From assembly GCF_002887775.1 (NCBI RefSeq), contig NZ_LOCM01000023.1, forward strand, positions 1 to 59,410: a DNA stretch of 59,410 nt. The letters run 5' to 3'. The translations under genes and the position numbers were made by a program. Positions 1 through 9,505 of the stretch are shown in pieces. Origin of the DNA: Streptococcus penaeicida. Its GTDB lineage: Bacteria; Bacillota; Bacilli; Lactobacillales; Streptococcaceae. Under the pieces are notes generated by a model. That model was not told the DNA's origin. It worked only from the letters and a program-made list of their open reading frames with translations, and made no database searches. Numbering within the stretch: position 1 is the stretch's first letter; every line of letters begins with the position of its first letter.

Positions 1-441
1 CAGAAAAGAAAGCAGAAACAGTCTACAAAGAATCTAGATAATTGGTTTTACGATGAGGTTAGTGATACCTACACGCATCCGGATGGTTGGGATTATCATT
101 TTGACTATATCAAAGAGACTAGAACATCTACTGGATTCCAACAAGAGATCAGAGTTTATAAGGCAGAATATCCTGATTTAGCCCCTCAGAAAGGTCTTTA
201 TGTGAATCAGAGATACCAAGAGTTAAAAAGAAAAGAGAGTCAAGCGCTTTTATCTGAAGAAGGCAGTCACATCTTTGCAAAACGAAAGATTGATGTAGAA
301 CCTGTCTTTGGTCAGATAAAGGCTTGTTTAGGTTACAAACGTTGTAACCTGAGAGGAAAAGGGAAAGTAAAAATTGATATGGGATTGGTCCTCATGGCCA
401 ATAATCTACTGAAATACAATAAGAGAATGATAAGAAATTAA
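1..441 (+). mobile_element. IS1182-type transposase, C-terminal fragment (cut by window edge)
   Basis: An open frame runs uninterrupted from base 1 to a TAA at 439-441, giving 146 residues of the C-terminal part of a DDE transposase. The tail with VEPVFGQIKACLGYKR and then a conserved LLKYNK segment is typical of IS1182/DDE_Tnp_1_6 transposases, where the E of VEPVFG is the last catalytic acid. The internal Met at 202 is not the real start, because the upstream codons continue the same domain. The element's 5' half lies outside the window. A hairpin and the likely IS end follow within about 70 bases. Confidence 0.85.
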
Positions 442-512
442 AAACAGAGACTCACATCAAACGTGACTCTCTGTTTTTATTAGTTATGAAGACTTTTGTC
501 CCAGCCTCTTTT
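442..512 (+). terminator. Hairpin and probable IS right end
   Basis: A 15-bp near-perfect stem (AAAACAGAGACTCAC / GTGACTCTCTGTTTT, one mismatch) begins directly after the transposase stop and is followed by T residues. It can act as a terminator. The sequence TTTTGTCCCAGCCTC near 493-508 resembles the outer ends of such elements, so the IS probably ends near 512. Confidence 0.5.
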
Positions 513-530
513 TTGATTTCCTATAAATTT

Positions 531-1235
531 TTATAAATCAATACAAGCATTTTCTTGTGTCAGGACAAATTTCTCTGTTTCAGCCCCTAACTGCATCTTA
601 GCATGACCCTCAATGAAATCCAAGGCTTCGACCAGCTGATCAGCTTTACTCGGGTCCAATAATTCTATAATGAGGAAAGCATTTTGGGTATTAGCTGTAA
701 TCATGGTCCGTTCTCCATCACGCCAGTTGAGGCAACGACAAACAGCACCAGCATCATCCTTGTAACAAAGTTCATTAGCCAAAGTTGGTGAATTATTCTC
801 ATCACCAATCAGATAAAATGGATCATCACCGTCTGTAATTGTTAAGCGCAAATCACCCACAAAGGAATCTAAATCTTCAGCTCCAACAGGTAAAGCATAA
901 CGTAGACTAGCAGCATTATAAATGTCCACCAAAGGGTTGATGGAGGGAATCTCATTACCATTAGAAACACGTTTCAAAAGTGCTTCAATACTAGAACGGG
1001 CACCCTTTTTGGTCTTAAACTGTTGAAAAGCTTTTCGATAGGTCTGGATAACCTCATTCTCCGCGAAATTATCTTCAGTCAGATATTTTTCCGCTATGGA
1101 GTGGCTTTCTTTCAGTAAATCTTTAATCTCTTCAGGCGATTCCCCCGAAGACTGATAATTGCGCAAAAGGACAACTCCTAATTGAGCATCCGGAAACAAA
1201 TCCCAAAAGGATTGATCAGCTAAAAAACGTGCCAT
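531..1235 (-). CDS. B3/4 domain protein (PheRS-beta editing-like)
   Basis: This 234-residue cytoplasmic protein has a stretch, NPLVDIYNAASLRYALPVGA, typical of the B3/B4 domain found in the beta chain of phenylalanyl-tRNA synthetase and in free-standing proteins. In PheRS this fold hydrolyses mischarged Tyr-tRNA. For the stand-alone family a role in tRNA or amino-acid quality control is inferred. Residues 1-90 form a helical extension and the B3/4 fold covers roughly 90-230. The ATG at 1235 follows AAGGAGG. It lies 30 bases after the YjbR/EVE gene, so the two are probably co-transcribed. Confidence 0.8.
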   Translation of the reverse strand: MARFLADQSFWDLFPDAQLGVVLLRNYQSSGESPEEIKDLLKESHSIAEKYLTEDNFAENEVIQTYRKAFQQFKTKKGARSSIEALLKRVSNGNEIPSINPLVDIYNAASLRYALPVGAEDLDSFVGDLRLTITDGDDPFYLIGDENNSPTLANELCYKDDAGAVCRCLNWRDGERTMITANTQNAFLIIELLDPSKADQLVEALDFIEGHAKMQLGAETEKFVLTQENACIDL

Positions 1236-1265
1236 TTGGCTACCTCCTTCATGTAACTACCATTA

Positions 1266-2342
1266 CTACTCTTTAAAATACCCTTTTTCCTGCAAAAATG
1301 CAACCAATTGAGGCGGCAAACGCCTTGGTCCCCGAACCGACTTAAGCCCTTGTTCCTGCAATAAGGCCAAAGGTAAGAGCTGGTCCTCATAGTGGTGCAT
1401 CAACTGCAACTTCATCAAGGTCTCAATCCCATCACGATCCCGATAACCCTGATTGGGAATATTGGCCTCCAGCACCCGACAAGCGTAGCGTAAAGCCTTA
1501 GTCGGCGCCGTAATATAAATAAAAACAAAATCTCCAGCCTTAATCGAAGCCTTCTGGGTCCACAAAATCTCCGGATTCGCCGCAAACTCACTGTCAATAT
1601 CGTAGAACTTGAGATTGGCCGGAATGACCCAATAATCTGACCCATTTGGATTTGGGAGAATAGCTGGCGCGACAAGGGCCCTGCTCCCAAGCAAGAGTTC
1701 CCAGATGGCCGAATCAGACAAAGAATCATCCAGAATTAGCGTGACCCAGGATTTTTTCGACATGTGATAAGCCTGGTAAACGCCCTCCAAATCTAGCAAG
1801 GCATCCAGCTGCGCAGGCTTAACTTTCAAGTTAACCACCTCAGCCCTCTGCCCCTTGTATTTGTCCCCAATCCCTTCCAACTTGTCTAAGTCCAAAGGGT
1901 AAATCAAAGCGTACCACTTGCCCGCAACCCGATAAGATTGGTAGTCAGGGTGCTTGTCAAAAGGCTGATCAAGCAAATCCCCAAACTCCCCTTGCAAGCG
2001 GGCGTGTAGGCGATTCATCTGGTCAGAAAGAAAGGGCAGATGGCTGAAACAAGCCACCGCAATCTCTTCCAGCACCTGCCGGTAAGCAGCCTGAACCTGC
2101 CGCACATAGGAAGAAGCCGTATTCTCCAAATGGATAGCCAGGTAGTCCTCATCCATGTCCAAATCAAGGACACGGCTGGACAAGTTGCCCCCAGCATCTA
2201 TAGTCACCTGAACCAGAAAACTGTCATCCATGATTTTAGTCTGATAAACATAAGACTGGTCAGACTTTTTAAGAAAGCCGAAACTTTCTAATTTATCTTT
2301 CTCTAAAACTTTTTGTTTAAAAACACTCTCTTCAATCGACAT
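1266..2342 (-). CDS. MmcQ/YjbR-family protein with C-terminal EVE/PUA-like domain
   Basis: Three parts are visible in 358 residues. The N-terminal segment (about 1-95) has the VFKQK...LESFGF...YVYQTKI...FLVQVTI pattern common ahead of YjbR in Firmicutes. A YjbR/MmcQ CyaY-like fold follows (about 95-225, with YRVAGKWYALIYPLDL). The C-terminal region (about 235-355) carries SDYWVIPANLKFYDI and AGDFVFIYITAPTKALRYAC, like EVE/PUASH domains that bind modified bases. Function is unknown; nucleic-acid binding is inferred from the folds. Codon use is more GC-rich than in the neighbours. The B3/4 gene follows in the same direction. Confidence 0.72.
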   Translation of the reverse strand: MSIEESVFKQKVLEKDKLESFGFLKKSDQSYVYQTKIMDDSFLVQVTIDAGGNLSSRVLDLDMDEDYLAIHLENTASSYVRQVQAAYRQVLEEIAVACFSHLPFLSDQMNRLHARLQGEFGDLLDQPFDKHPDYQSYRVAGKWYALIYPLDLDKLEGIGDKYKGQRAEVVNLKVKPAQLDALLDLEGVYQAYHMSKKSWVTLILDDSLSDSAIWELLLGSRALVAPAILPNPNGSDYWVIPANLKFYDIDSEFAANPEILWTQKASIKAGDFVFIYITAPTKALRYACRVLEANIPNQGYRDRDGIETLMKLQLMHHYEDQLLPLALLQEQGLKSVRGPRRLPPQLVAFLQEKGYFKE

Positions 2343-2353
2343 GCACTAACTTT

Positions 2354-3272
2354 CTAAAGCTTTTTATGGCCACCATTGACAAAACGACGCAAGAAATGCA
2401 TAGCAATCAAGCAATCACCGTCGTAATGACCAGTATAATCAGCCAAACAATATCCACCTTGGCAAAAGGCAACTTGACATTCATACCGTAAAAACTGGTA
2501 ACCGTCGTAATTATGGTTAAACCAATGGTTAAAATGGTTAGAGAAGTCACATTATCATTAAGGCGATTACTCAAAACGTTATTATAAGAAGAAGCCATCT
2601 GTTCCAAAATCCGCTGGTGCAAGGAACAATTGTTGGACAACTGCTTGACCTCAATCATGGTATCCCGCAAAAGCTCCTTAACCCGGTCACTATAGTTCTC
2701 ATAACCCGGCAAGTCCTGCCAATCAGCCAACATCTCCCCGTTTTGTTGCGACCCCATCATGACATAAACCGAGCCACTCTGCAGATTAGCCAAGCCCGTC
2801 AAACTTTTCTTGGTCGGGCGCTGGCGTAGTTGATTCATCAGATTGTCGCGTTCTTGCCCCATGCCCTCAACCACTTTAAAGTAGCCCTTGGTAAACAAGG
2901 TTAAGAGCTGCAAGAGCATTTCCTTTGGATCCTCAGCTGGACTGACCTTGTCCATTGCTTTAGCTAATAGCTGAGCAGTGGCATCCGTATGCAAAATCAG
3001 CAACTTATTTTCTCCAGCCACAAAAGTCATTGGCATGATTCTGGGAATGCTGCCGTCACTCAGAGAAACAAGCTTGTCCTCCAATAATTGATAAACCAAA
3101 ATCAGCCGGCCATCGTCCTCTTTGACGAAGGCCGTTTCGTTGTCATCCTGGGCATAATCCAAAATCTCCTGCCAGATGGGCCAAGCTGCGATAGATTTTC
3201 CTGATCATCAGCCGATAAGTGATCGACATTGATAATGGAAATCTTTTTCTTTAAATTCTTATCACTTTCCAT
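2354..3272 (-). pseudogene. corA: CorA-family Mg2+/metal transporter, two frameshifts
   Basis: The protein is split over three frames. Residues from the ATG at 3272 (after AAGGAG) continue to LSQLGP. After a shift at about 3178 the frame continues IWQEILDYAQDDNET to YGMNVKLPF (the CorA GMN signature) and VIWLIILVITTVI-like TM2. After a second shift near 2410 it ends LIAMHFLRRFVNGGHKKL at the TAG ending at 2354. Adding one base at each site gives 306 codons, the normal CorA length of two C-terminal helices and a cytoplasmic funnel. Both shifts are explained by loss of one C from a C run, so the gene is probably intact in the organism. Confidence 0.82.
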
Positions 3273-3366
3273 AAGCTGACTCCTTCTAGACATTTTCTAT
3301 ATTATCAACTAAATCAGAAAAATGTACAAGTTAAAAGTGTAAGAATATGTCATTTTGCATTAAAGA

Positions 3367-3389
3367 TGTAAAAATATACATTTTTTACA
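3367..3389. promoter_or_regulatory. AT-rich dyad upstream of corA
   Basis: TGTAAAAA and TTTTTTACA form an inverted repeat around TATACA, in the 145-base gap upstream of corA. It could be an operator. The assignment rests on symmetry and position only. Confidence 0.25.
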
Positions 3390-3438
3390 AATACCATTTT
3401 ATAGAGAAGAATCTCAACTTTTCATAAAAAAATAACCC

Positions 3439-3467
3439 AAAAGAGTTTAGCTAGGCTAAACTCTTTT
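3439..3467 (-). terminator. Terminator after the Gfo/Idh/MocA gene
   Basis: The hairpin AAAAGAGTTTAG-N5-CTAAACTCTTTT is a perfect 12-bp stem ten bases after the oxidoreductase stop. On the minus strand a T-rich stretch follows after a short GGG interruption. Confidence 0.7.
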
Positions 3468-3476
3468 ATATTATCA

Positions 3477-4442
3477 TTAAATACCTTTCCCCCATGACCG
3501 GTAAAGTTCTTCAATAATCTTAATGGTCAAAAGGGTAATCTCTGGTTTCATAATGGGGCTAACCGTCGCCCCTTCTTGAATCATCTGGCTGACATGGTAG
3601 GCTTCGGAAGCAAAATCGCTGTCCATCGGAGCCTCCAGCAACTTGCGACTACCGTCCTCATGAATGAGCGTTGCCATAGTCGTCTTCCAAAAGCTCGGAA
3701 TCTCTAGCGTCCCTTTGGTCCCACGGATAGTCATCTTATGCTTCAACTTCAGTTTAGTCGTCAAGAAAATATCTACCATGACACCATTCTCCAACTGAAG
3801 AAGAATCTTGGACTGGCAATCACTCTTTCCTTCAGGAAAGTTAGCCATACCACCAGCTTTTTCAATAGGGCAATCGAAAAGATACTGAAGGTAGGAGAAA
3901 GCGTAAGGTGCCATGAAGTGGGCCGTCCCACCACCAGCATCGAGATCAGTGAACCACTCAATATGGTCGATATTGGGATAAGCAGTCGTCGAGCTGATCG
4001 AAAGAATTTCCCCCAACTCCCCCTTTTGAATAGTTTTCTTAATGACATCGGTCAAAGGAATGAAAACCGATTTCTGAGCTTCCATCAAGAAACACTCTTT
4101 ACGGTAGGCCAAATTAAAGAGCTCACGCGCCTCTCCATAAGTCAACGTAAAAGGCTTCTCAACCAAAACATGTTTACCCGCCAAAAGGGCTTTCTTAGCA
4201 CAATTATAATGATCTTTATTAATAGTCGGCACATAAATGACATCAATATCCGGATCCGCCAACATCTCAGATAACTTACCATAAGCCCTAGGAATTCTAT
4301 ATTTAGAGGCAAAAACACGCGCCTTATCAATCGAACGACTAGAAACAGCAACCACTTCACCATTGCCAGCTAACCGAACCCCTTCAATAAATCGCGGCGC
4401 CACCTGCGCAGTTGACACTATCCCATACTTGACCTTTTCCAT
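3477..4442 (-). CDS. Gfo/Idh/MocA-family NAD(P)-dependent oxidoreductase
   Basis: This 321-residue cytosolic dehydrogenase has an N-terminal Rossmann fold ([17 protein letters not shown]) and the family's EKP motif ([15 protein letters not shown], about residues 92-105). A C-terminal GFO_IDH_MocA domain contains [20 protein letters not shown]. Its nearest look-alikes are dihydrodiol/xylose dehydrogenase-type members that oxidise sugars or cyclic diols. The substrate cannot be told from sequence. The gene stands alone, with its own terminator downstream and no co-directional close neighbour upstream. Confidence 0.85.
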   Translation of the reverse strand: MEKVKYGIVSTAQVAPRFIEGVRLAGNGEVVAVSSRSIDKARVFASKYRIPRAYGKLSEMLADPDIDVIYVPTINKDHYNCAKKALLAGKHVLVEKPFTLTYGEARELFNLAYRKECFLMEAQKSVFIPLTDVIKKTIQKGELGEILSISSTTAYPNIDHIEWFTDLDAGGGTAHFMAPYAFSYLQYLFDCPIEKAGGMANFPEGKSDCQSKILLQLENGVMVDIFLTTKLKLKHKMTIRGTKGTLEIPSFWKTTMATLIHEDGSRKLLEAPMDSDFASEAYHVSQMIQEGATVSPIMKPEITLLTIKIIEELYRSWGKGI

Positions 4443-4586
4443 AGACTTGCCCCATTTCTCGCTATTATAATTTCATTATAGCATTTTGAGCAAAAAATGG
4501 CAGAAACTAAGGGCAAAAGTGACCAGAAAAATTCACAAAGTTTTAGACAATTTGAGGCAGTTGAATAATGGAGAAAGAAAAAATAG

Positions 4587-4736
4587 TTACCCAATAGGAT
4601 ATTCTTTGATACAATTCAATTTTTCTTCCAAAACTTGACGAATAAACTGCGATTTCGTCATACCTAACTGATTTGACCAATAAGACAACTCAGCATCAAG
4701 TTCTTCTTCAAAATGAATAACTAAAAAATGAGCCAT
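4587..4736 (-). CDS. 49-residue ribbon-helix-helix-like protein
   Basis: A short ORF starts at ATG 4736 behind a strong TTGGAGG site and ends with TAA at 4587. The product begins MAHFLVIHFEEELDAELSYW and continues with a TKSQFIRQVLEEKL helix. This strand, helix, turn, helix pattern with the TKSQFIR turn matches small ribbon-helix-helix DNA-binding proteins and antitoxins of the RelB/CopG type. No toxin gene adjoins: upstream is the ABC permease's terminator and downstream is a 145-base gap before the Gfo/Idh gene. It may be an orphan antitoxin or small repressor. Confidence 0.6.
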   Translation of the reverse strand: MAHFLVIHFEEELDAELSYWSNQLGMTKSQFIRQVLEEKLNCIKEYPIG

Positions 4737-4851
4737 AAATTCCTCCAAGAATGAAATGTTTTATTAATTAGTTTACAATAACAAATTTAAAGGAACAATG
4801 ACAAGTTTGTCCACATTAAAGAACAATACTTAAAACATTAAGAAATAACAA

Positions 4852-4882
4852 AAAAACTTAGCCATTTTATGACTAAGTTTTT
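4852..4882 (-). terminator. Terminator of the ABC importer operon
   Basis: The stem AAAAACTTAG / CTAAGTTTTT has an inner CAT/ATG pairing. It lies directly after the permease stop and a run of T follows on the minus strand. Confidence 0.75.
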
Positions 4883-4886
4883 CAAT

Positions 4887-6550
4887 TTACATGGTAATAC
4901 TATCACTCTTAGAGACTTTCATAAAGAGCAAGAGAGACAAGACTGTGAATGCTGTTAAAAGAGTTGATAGGGCTGCAGCAATGCCATAATTACCCCGTAG
5001 TACTTCTGTATAGATGGCGACAGTCATCGTTTTAGTATTAATGTTATACAAAAGTATTGAGGTGGATAATTCAGAAATCATAGTGATCCATGAAAGAATA
5101 GCTCCGGAAACAATCCCAGATAACATCATTGGAATTGTTATTTTAACAAAAGTATTAAGTCGAGAACTACCTAAACTAGAAGCAGCCTCTTCGATGCTTG
5201 GTGATATCTGATGAAGGGATGCTACTGATGAACGAATGGTGTAAGGTAATCTTCTCACAGCTAATGAAATCACCATAATCAATGAGGTCCCAATAATTGC
5301 TAAAAAGCCACTTCCACCAATTCCTGTATTAAAAGCTGTAATAAAAGCAATACCCATAACAGTACCCGGTACTATATATGGAATCATACTCATACTGTCA
5401 ATCAGTGAGGTAAATGGATTACGTTTACGAACACTGAGGTATGAAATAAAGGTTGCAAAGACTAGTACTAAACATAGAGCCATTATGGGAATGCGAAGAG
5501 TATTTAAGATACTGTTTCCCATACGGTCAAATGCTTGTTGGTAACTATTAAGTGAGTATCCCGGAACAAAAATCATACCTGACGTTTTTAAGAAGGAAGT
5601 ATAAATTAAGTAGGTCTGTGGTAAGACTGACAAACCAATAATCCCGTACACCCAAAGATAAACTACTACTTTTTGCCATCCCTTGATTGACTTAGCTTCA
5701 ATTGGGTGTAAAGAACTCATGCTAAAGCTGTGCTTTTGGGATAAATATTTTTGCACTAAGAAAATCACTAAGGCAATGGTTATCGCAATAATGGCTAGTG
5801 CTGATGCAAAAGCAGAGTTCCCCCCAACTTCACTTATAAATTGGGAGTAGACCAAAACTGGAAAGGTGCGATAGCCTTCACCAATAAGCATTGGGGTTCC
5901 AAAATCAGAAAATGCTCTCATAAAGACAAGCAAGGCAGCAGCTAAGAGAGTTGGTACCAATAATGGTAATACAATCTTTGTTAATCTTTTACTACCTTTG
6001 ACCCCCATACTTTCAGCTGCTTCTAGTAAGGAATTATCCATACTCTTTAATGCCCCACTAACATATAAGAATACAAGTGGAAAAAGTTGCAAAGTAAAAA
6101 CAAGAACAATTCCTGAAAAGCCGTAAATATCTAGTTTGGGTAAACCAAAAGTCATTTGTAGCCATTTAGTAATCACACCATTTCGACCTAGCAAGAGATC
6201 CATGAATAGGCTCCGACAAATGGTGCAGACATTGAGGCAATAATAACCAAAATTTGTAAATATTTTTTCCCTTTAAAACGGAACATGGCAAAGCAATATG
6301 CTAAAAGTGTTCCAACCACGAGTGAAAGTATCGTCGCTGCGACAGATACTTTAAAACTGTTTAAAAGCGTGTCAAAATAATAGTCTTTAGCGAAGAAGGT
6401 CATAAAATTCTGGATAGAAAGGTGACCATCAACAAATAAAGCTTGTTTAAGGATAGTAATAATAGGATAGATCAAAAAGAGCAAGTAGGAAATAAAAATG
6501 ATAATCGAAGACACAATCCAAATATTCATTTTTTGAAGGTTTTTTATCAT
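4887..6550 (-). pseudogene. Ferric/hexose-phosphate-type ABC importer permease, frameshifted
   Basis: This is a two-domain permease of the FbpB/AfuB type with about twelve membrane segments. It is split by one shift at about 6197. The first frame runs MIKNLQKMNIWIVSS to APFVGAYSWI and the second resumes LLLGRNGVITKWLQM to the TGA... end at 4887. Restoring one C gives SWILLLGRNG and 554 codons, the usual length. Each half has an EAA-type loop (EAAESMGVKGS and EAASSLGSSRL) that contacts the ATPase. It directly follows the ATPase gene with no gap. The break looks like a consensus error rather than decay. Confidence 0.8.
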
Positions 6551-7630
6551 CTACTTCACCTCCAGTAAATTCACCTTACCATCAGCTGAGAAGACGTTAA
6601 TTTTTTGGACATTAATTGCTAAACGGATTGTATCACCGGAACCAAAGTCTTCATCTAAAGTGGATTCTTCAGTCACTTGTAAACGACTGGCAAATGGTGT
6701 TTCTACAATATACTCTGTATTTAAACCTAGATAGGTACTATCTTTAATGGTGGCTTCAATCGGTCCATCACTTTGACGTATGAATTCTTCTGGACGGATA
6801 CTCACTCGTACATCTTGAGCTTCTATATCATTTAAAGGTGGATAGGAGATTGTATACCCATCTTCAAATTGTAGAATGGCTTGACCATCTTGATGTCCTA
6901 ATTTGGCAGGTACAATATTGGTTCGACCAATAAAAGTAGCCACAAATTCATTACTTGGACGATGATAAAGCTCTTTGGGTTTCCCAATCTGTTGAATGTC
7001 ACCTAAATTCATAACTGCAATTTGGTCTGAAATAGCCATTGCTTCTTCTTGGTCATGTGTAACATAGACAGTTGTAATCCCAACTTCTTTTTGAATTTCT
7101 TTGATGGCTTGACGCATATCAATACGTAACTTTGCATCTAGATTACTCAAAGGTTCATCCATTAATAAGACATCTGGACTAATAGCTAGGGCACGAGCTA
7201 ATGCTACCCGCTGTTGTTGACCACCACTAAGGTTTTCAGGCTTTCTATCTTTAAACTGATCAATTTGCATCAATTTAAGGTATTTATCAACGGCCTGCTC
7301 CATTTTTTCTTTACTAAGTTTTCGCTGTTTTAAACCAAAAGCGACATTATCTTTTACTGATAAATGAGGGAAAATAGCATAGTTTTGGAATACCATTCCT
7401 ATGTTACGGTGGCTGGGATCCATTTGGTTAATGCGTTGTTCTCCAAAATAGAAATCTCCACCCTCAATGGAATTAAAACCAGCAATCATTCGTAATAAAG
7501 TTGTTTTCCCACACCCAGAAGGACCTAATAAAGTAAAGAGGCTTCCATCAGGAATAACCAGATTGAGATTTTCAATAACCGGTGTATCATGATAAACTTT
7601 TTTGGCATTTTTTATGGTAATCTGACTCAT
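6551..7630 (-). CDS. ABC importer ATP-binding protein (FbpC/PotA/AfuC type)
   Basis: This 359-residue ATPase energises the neighbouring permease. Walker A is GPSGCGKTT (about 35-43), the Q-loop is in GMVFQNYAIF, the signature is LSGGQQQRVALARAL, Walker B is VLLMDEPLSNLD and the switch His is in YVTHDQEEA. The C-terminal 120 residues form a TOBE-like regulatory domain (FIGRTNIVPAKL, VSIRPEEF). The start at 7630 follows AGGAGT nine bases after the binding-protein stop. The family covers Fe3+, polyamine, phosphonate and sugar-phosphate importers, so the substrate is not fixed by this gene. Confidence 0.9.
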   Translation of the reverse strand: MSQITIKNAKKVYHDTPVIENLNLVIPDGSLFTLLGPSGCGKTTLLRMIAGFNSIEGGDFYFGEQRINQMDPSHRNIGMVFQNYAIFPHLSVKDNVAFGLKQRKLSKEKMEQAVDKYLKLMQIDQFKDRKPENLSGGQQQRVALARALAISPDVLLMDEPLSNLDAKLRIDMRQAIKEIQKEVGITTVYVTHDQEEAMAISDQIAVMNLGDIQQIGKPKELYHRPSNEFVATFIGRTNIVPAKLGHQDGQAILQFEDGYTISYPPLNDIEAQDVRVSIRPEEFIRQSDGPIEATIKDSTYLGLNTEYIVETPFASRLQVTEESTLDEDFGSGDTIRLAINVQKINVFSADGKVNLLEVK

Positions 7631-7639
7631 AGGTGACTC

Positions 7640-8674
7640 CTATTTAGACTGAATATCAACAAAAATGTCACTGTAATGTTTAACTATATCATCTTTATGT
7701 TTAATAACATAATCATAATCTTCAGTGATAGTCTTGATATCTTTCAAAGGCTTCATATTTTTGCTCACTTTAGCATCTTTACGAACCGGACGATTGGTTG
7801 TCTCAGTTCCCAAAGCATCTTGAGCTTCCTTAGAAACAATGAAATCTATGAATTTTTGAGCATTTGGCTTATTAGGAGCTTTCTTAATAATGGCTGCACT
7901 GGCAGGTAAGAAAACGGAACCCTCAGAAGGGTAAATCACTTTAATATTTGCACCATCGTTTAACAATTTAACACTAGGATCTTCATAAGAAAGCCCAACA
8001 GCCATTTCCCCATCAGCTACTGCTTTGTAAACATTGGATGAACTTGAATTAATTTTACCATCAACTAAAGTAAATAATTCTTTAACGTAGTCCCAAGAAG
8101 CGTCTTTGTCATATCCGCCAGTGGCTTGCAGCATATTGGTTAACTGAGCGAAAGCGCTAGAAGAATTAGCTGGGTCAGCCGTAGCGATTTTACCTTTAAG
8201 CTCAGGATTTAAAAGATCTTTATAACCTTTTATTTTTATGCCTTTCGTTAAATCAGGATTTACAATCAAGACAGAACCATCTAAAGTATAAGGAGTCGAA
8301 TAACCAGTTGTATTCTGGTAATCTTTAAGAACTTTATCGTTGTCTTTAGCAGTGTATTTTTCAAAAAGTTCTGGATGTTGCGCATACTGAGTATAAGAAC
8401 CACCAAAGACAATATCCGCTACCGGTTTACTGGATTCACTTTCAATTTTTTTGAACAGCTCGCCAGTACCAGCTTGAATTAATTCTACCTTGATACCATA
8501 TTTTTCTTCAAAAGCTGGAATCGTGGCATTGATTAAGCCTTCAGAATTTGGAGAATAGACAACTAATTTGTCACTTGCTTTTGCTGCTTTCTTATTTTCA
8601 GCTTTTGAACCACAAGCTGACAAGCTTAGAAGTGCCACTGAAGCCATAAAGACTGTTAACCTTTTGTTCCGCAT
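7640..8674 (-). CDS. Extracellular solute-binding lipoprotein (AfuA/FbpA fold)
   Basis: The protein starts at ATG 8674, seven bases after AAGGAG. The upstream in-frame ATGs sit on or before the ribosome site. A signal peptide ends in the lipobox LSAC (Cys21), so the mature protein is a membrane-anchored lipoprotein. The body (KLVVYSPNSEGLINATIPAFEEKYGI... VADIVFGGSYTQYAQHPELFE) belongs to the FbpA-like class that holds ferric-ion, 2-aminoethylphosphonate and hexose-phosphate binders. It is transcribed with the two-component genes upstream and the ATPase and permease downstream. Linkage to a YesMN-type sensor favours a sugar-phosphate-type ligand over iron, but this is inference. Confidence 0.82.
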   Translation of the reverse strand: MRNKRLTVFMASVALLSLSACGSKAENKKAAKASDKLVVYSPNSEGLINATIPAFEEKYGIKVELIQAGTGELFKKIESESSKPVADIVFGGSYTQYAQHPELFEKYTAKDNDKVLKDYQNTTGYSTPYTLDGSVLIVNPDLTKGIKIKGYKDLLNPELKGKIATADPANSSSAFAQLTNMLQATGGYDKDASWDYVKELFTLVDGKINSSSSNVYKAVADGEMAVGLSYEDPSVKLLNDGANIKVIYPSEGSVFLPASAAIIKKAPNKPNAQKFIDFIVSKEAQDALGTETTNRPVRKDAKVSKNMKPLKDIKTITEDYDYVIKHKDDIVKHYSDIFVDIQSK

Positions 8675-8716
8675 AATCATGCTCCTTTTAATGTTTTGAT
8701 ACTTCAATTCTACAAA

Positions 8717-8730
8717 AGAAAGCGCTTTAA
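8717..8730 (-). promoter_or_regulatory. Candidate cre (CcpA) site before the binding-protein gene
   Basis: AGAAAGCGCTTTAA contains the palindromic AAAGCGCTTT core of catabolite-responsive elements. It lies about 45 bases upstream of the binding-protein start, next to a TAGAAT -10-like hexamer on the minus strand. This suggests carbon-catabolite control of the importer separate from the two-component genes. Confidence 0.5.
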
Positions 8731-8749
8731 TTATAGGACGATTCTATCC

Positions 8750-9505
8750 TCAATGAGTAAAATTCTCTTTAAATTCTGTAAAAGTAAGCCCCGTATATCG
8801 ACGAAAAACCTTGCCAAAATAGTTATAATCAGAGTAACCCACAGCCTCCGAAACCTGATAGACAAGGAGATGAGGCGCCTCTAAGATCAGTTTAATAGCT
8901 TGCCTCATACGATAACGATTGAGATAATCTTTAATAGTAATGCCCAACTCTTCTTTAACCTTTTTATATAAATAACTCTCACTATAACCAAACTGGTGAG
9001 CAATCGTTTCTGTTGAAAGAGTTTCATTGAAATGATGATGCAAATAAGCAACAACTTGAGCTGACAGTTGTTTATCCTCAACAAGAGGCAGACGAATGTT
9101 TGGAAATTGCAGATTCAAGTCTTCTGACCTAGAAGTCTTAGATAAATCCAAACGAATTTGCCAAAGACAGTCGCGAAGTTCATCTGTGTCAAGTGGCTTC
9201 TCCAAGAAGTTAATAACACCATATTGCATTGCCCTCTTAGCATTCTTAAAATCACTAAAAGAAGATAAAATGATTTTCTGATAATCATATTTCCTCGTTG
9301 CTTCAAACATATCAAAAGCCGTTTTTCGAGGCATCATGATATCGGTCAAAACAATATCCGGATCAAAGGTCATAATAGCCTCAATACCCTCCTGCCCATC
9401 ACGAACACAAGCTAGCAACTCTATTCCCATCTCTTTATAATCAATCACATGACACAACCAATTTCTGATGAGATGTTCGTCTTCGACAATAATCATTCGT
9501 AACAT
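8750..9505 (-). CDS. Response regulator, YesN/AraC type
   Basis: This 251-residue protein has an N-terminal receiver (MIIVEDEHLIRNWL; phospho-acceptor Asp in DIVLTDIMMP; SSFSD and KPLD switch residues). A C-terminal AraC-type double helix-turn-helix follows (about 155-250: ETIAHQFGYSESYLYKKVKEELG, then AVGYSDYNYFGKVFRRYTG). The ATG at 9505 overlaps the kinase gene's end by 13 bases, so translation is coupled. It probably activates the importer genes directly downstream on the same strand, as in YesMN/HptRS-type systems. Confidence 0.9.
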   Translation of the reverse strand: MLRMIIVEDEHLIRNWLCHVIDYKEMGIELLACVRDGQEGIEAIMTFDPDIVLTDIMMPRKTAFDMFEATRKYDYQKIILSSFSDFKNAKRAMQYGVINFLEKPLDTDELRDCLWQIRLDLSKTSRSEDLNLQFPNIRLPLVEDKQLSAQVVAYLHHHFNETLSTETIAHQFGYSESYLYKKVKEELGITIKDYLNRYRMRQAIKLILEAPHLLVYQVSEAVGYSDYNYFGKVFRRYTGLTFTEFKENFTH

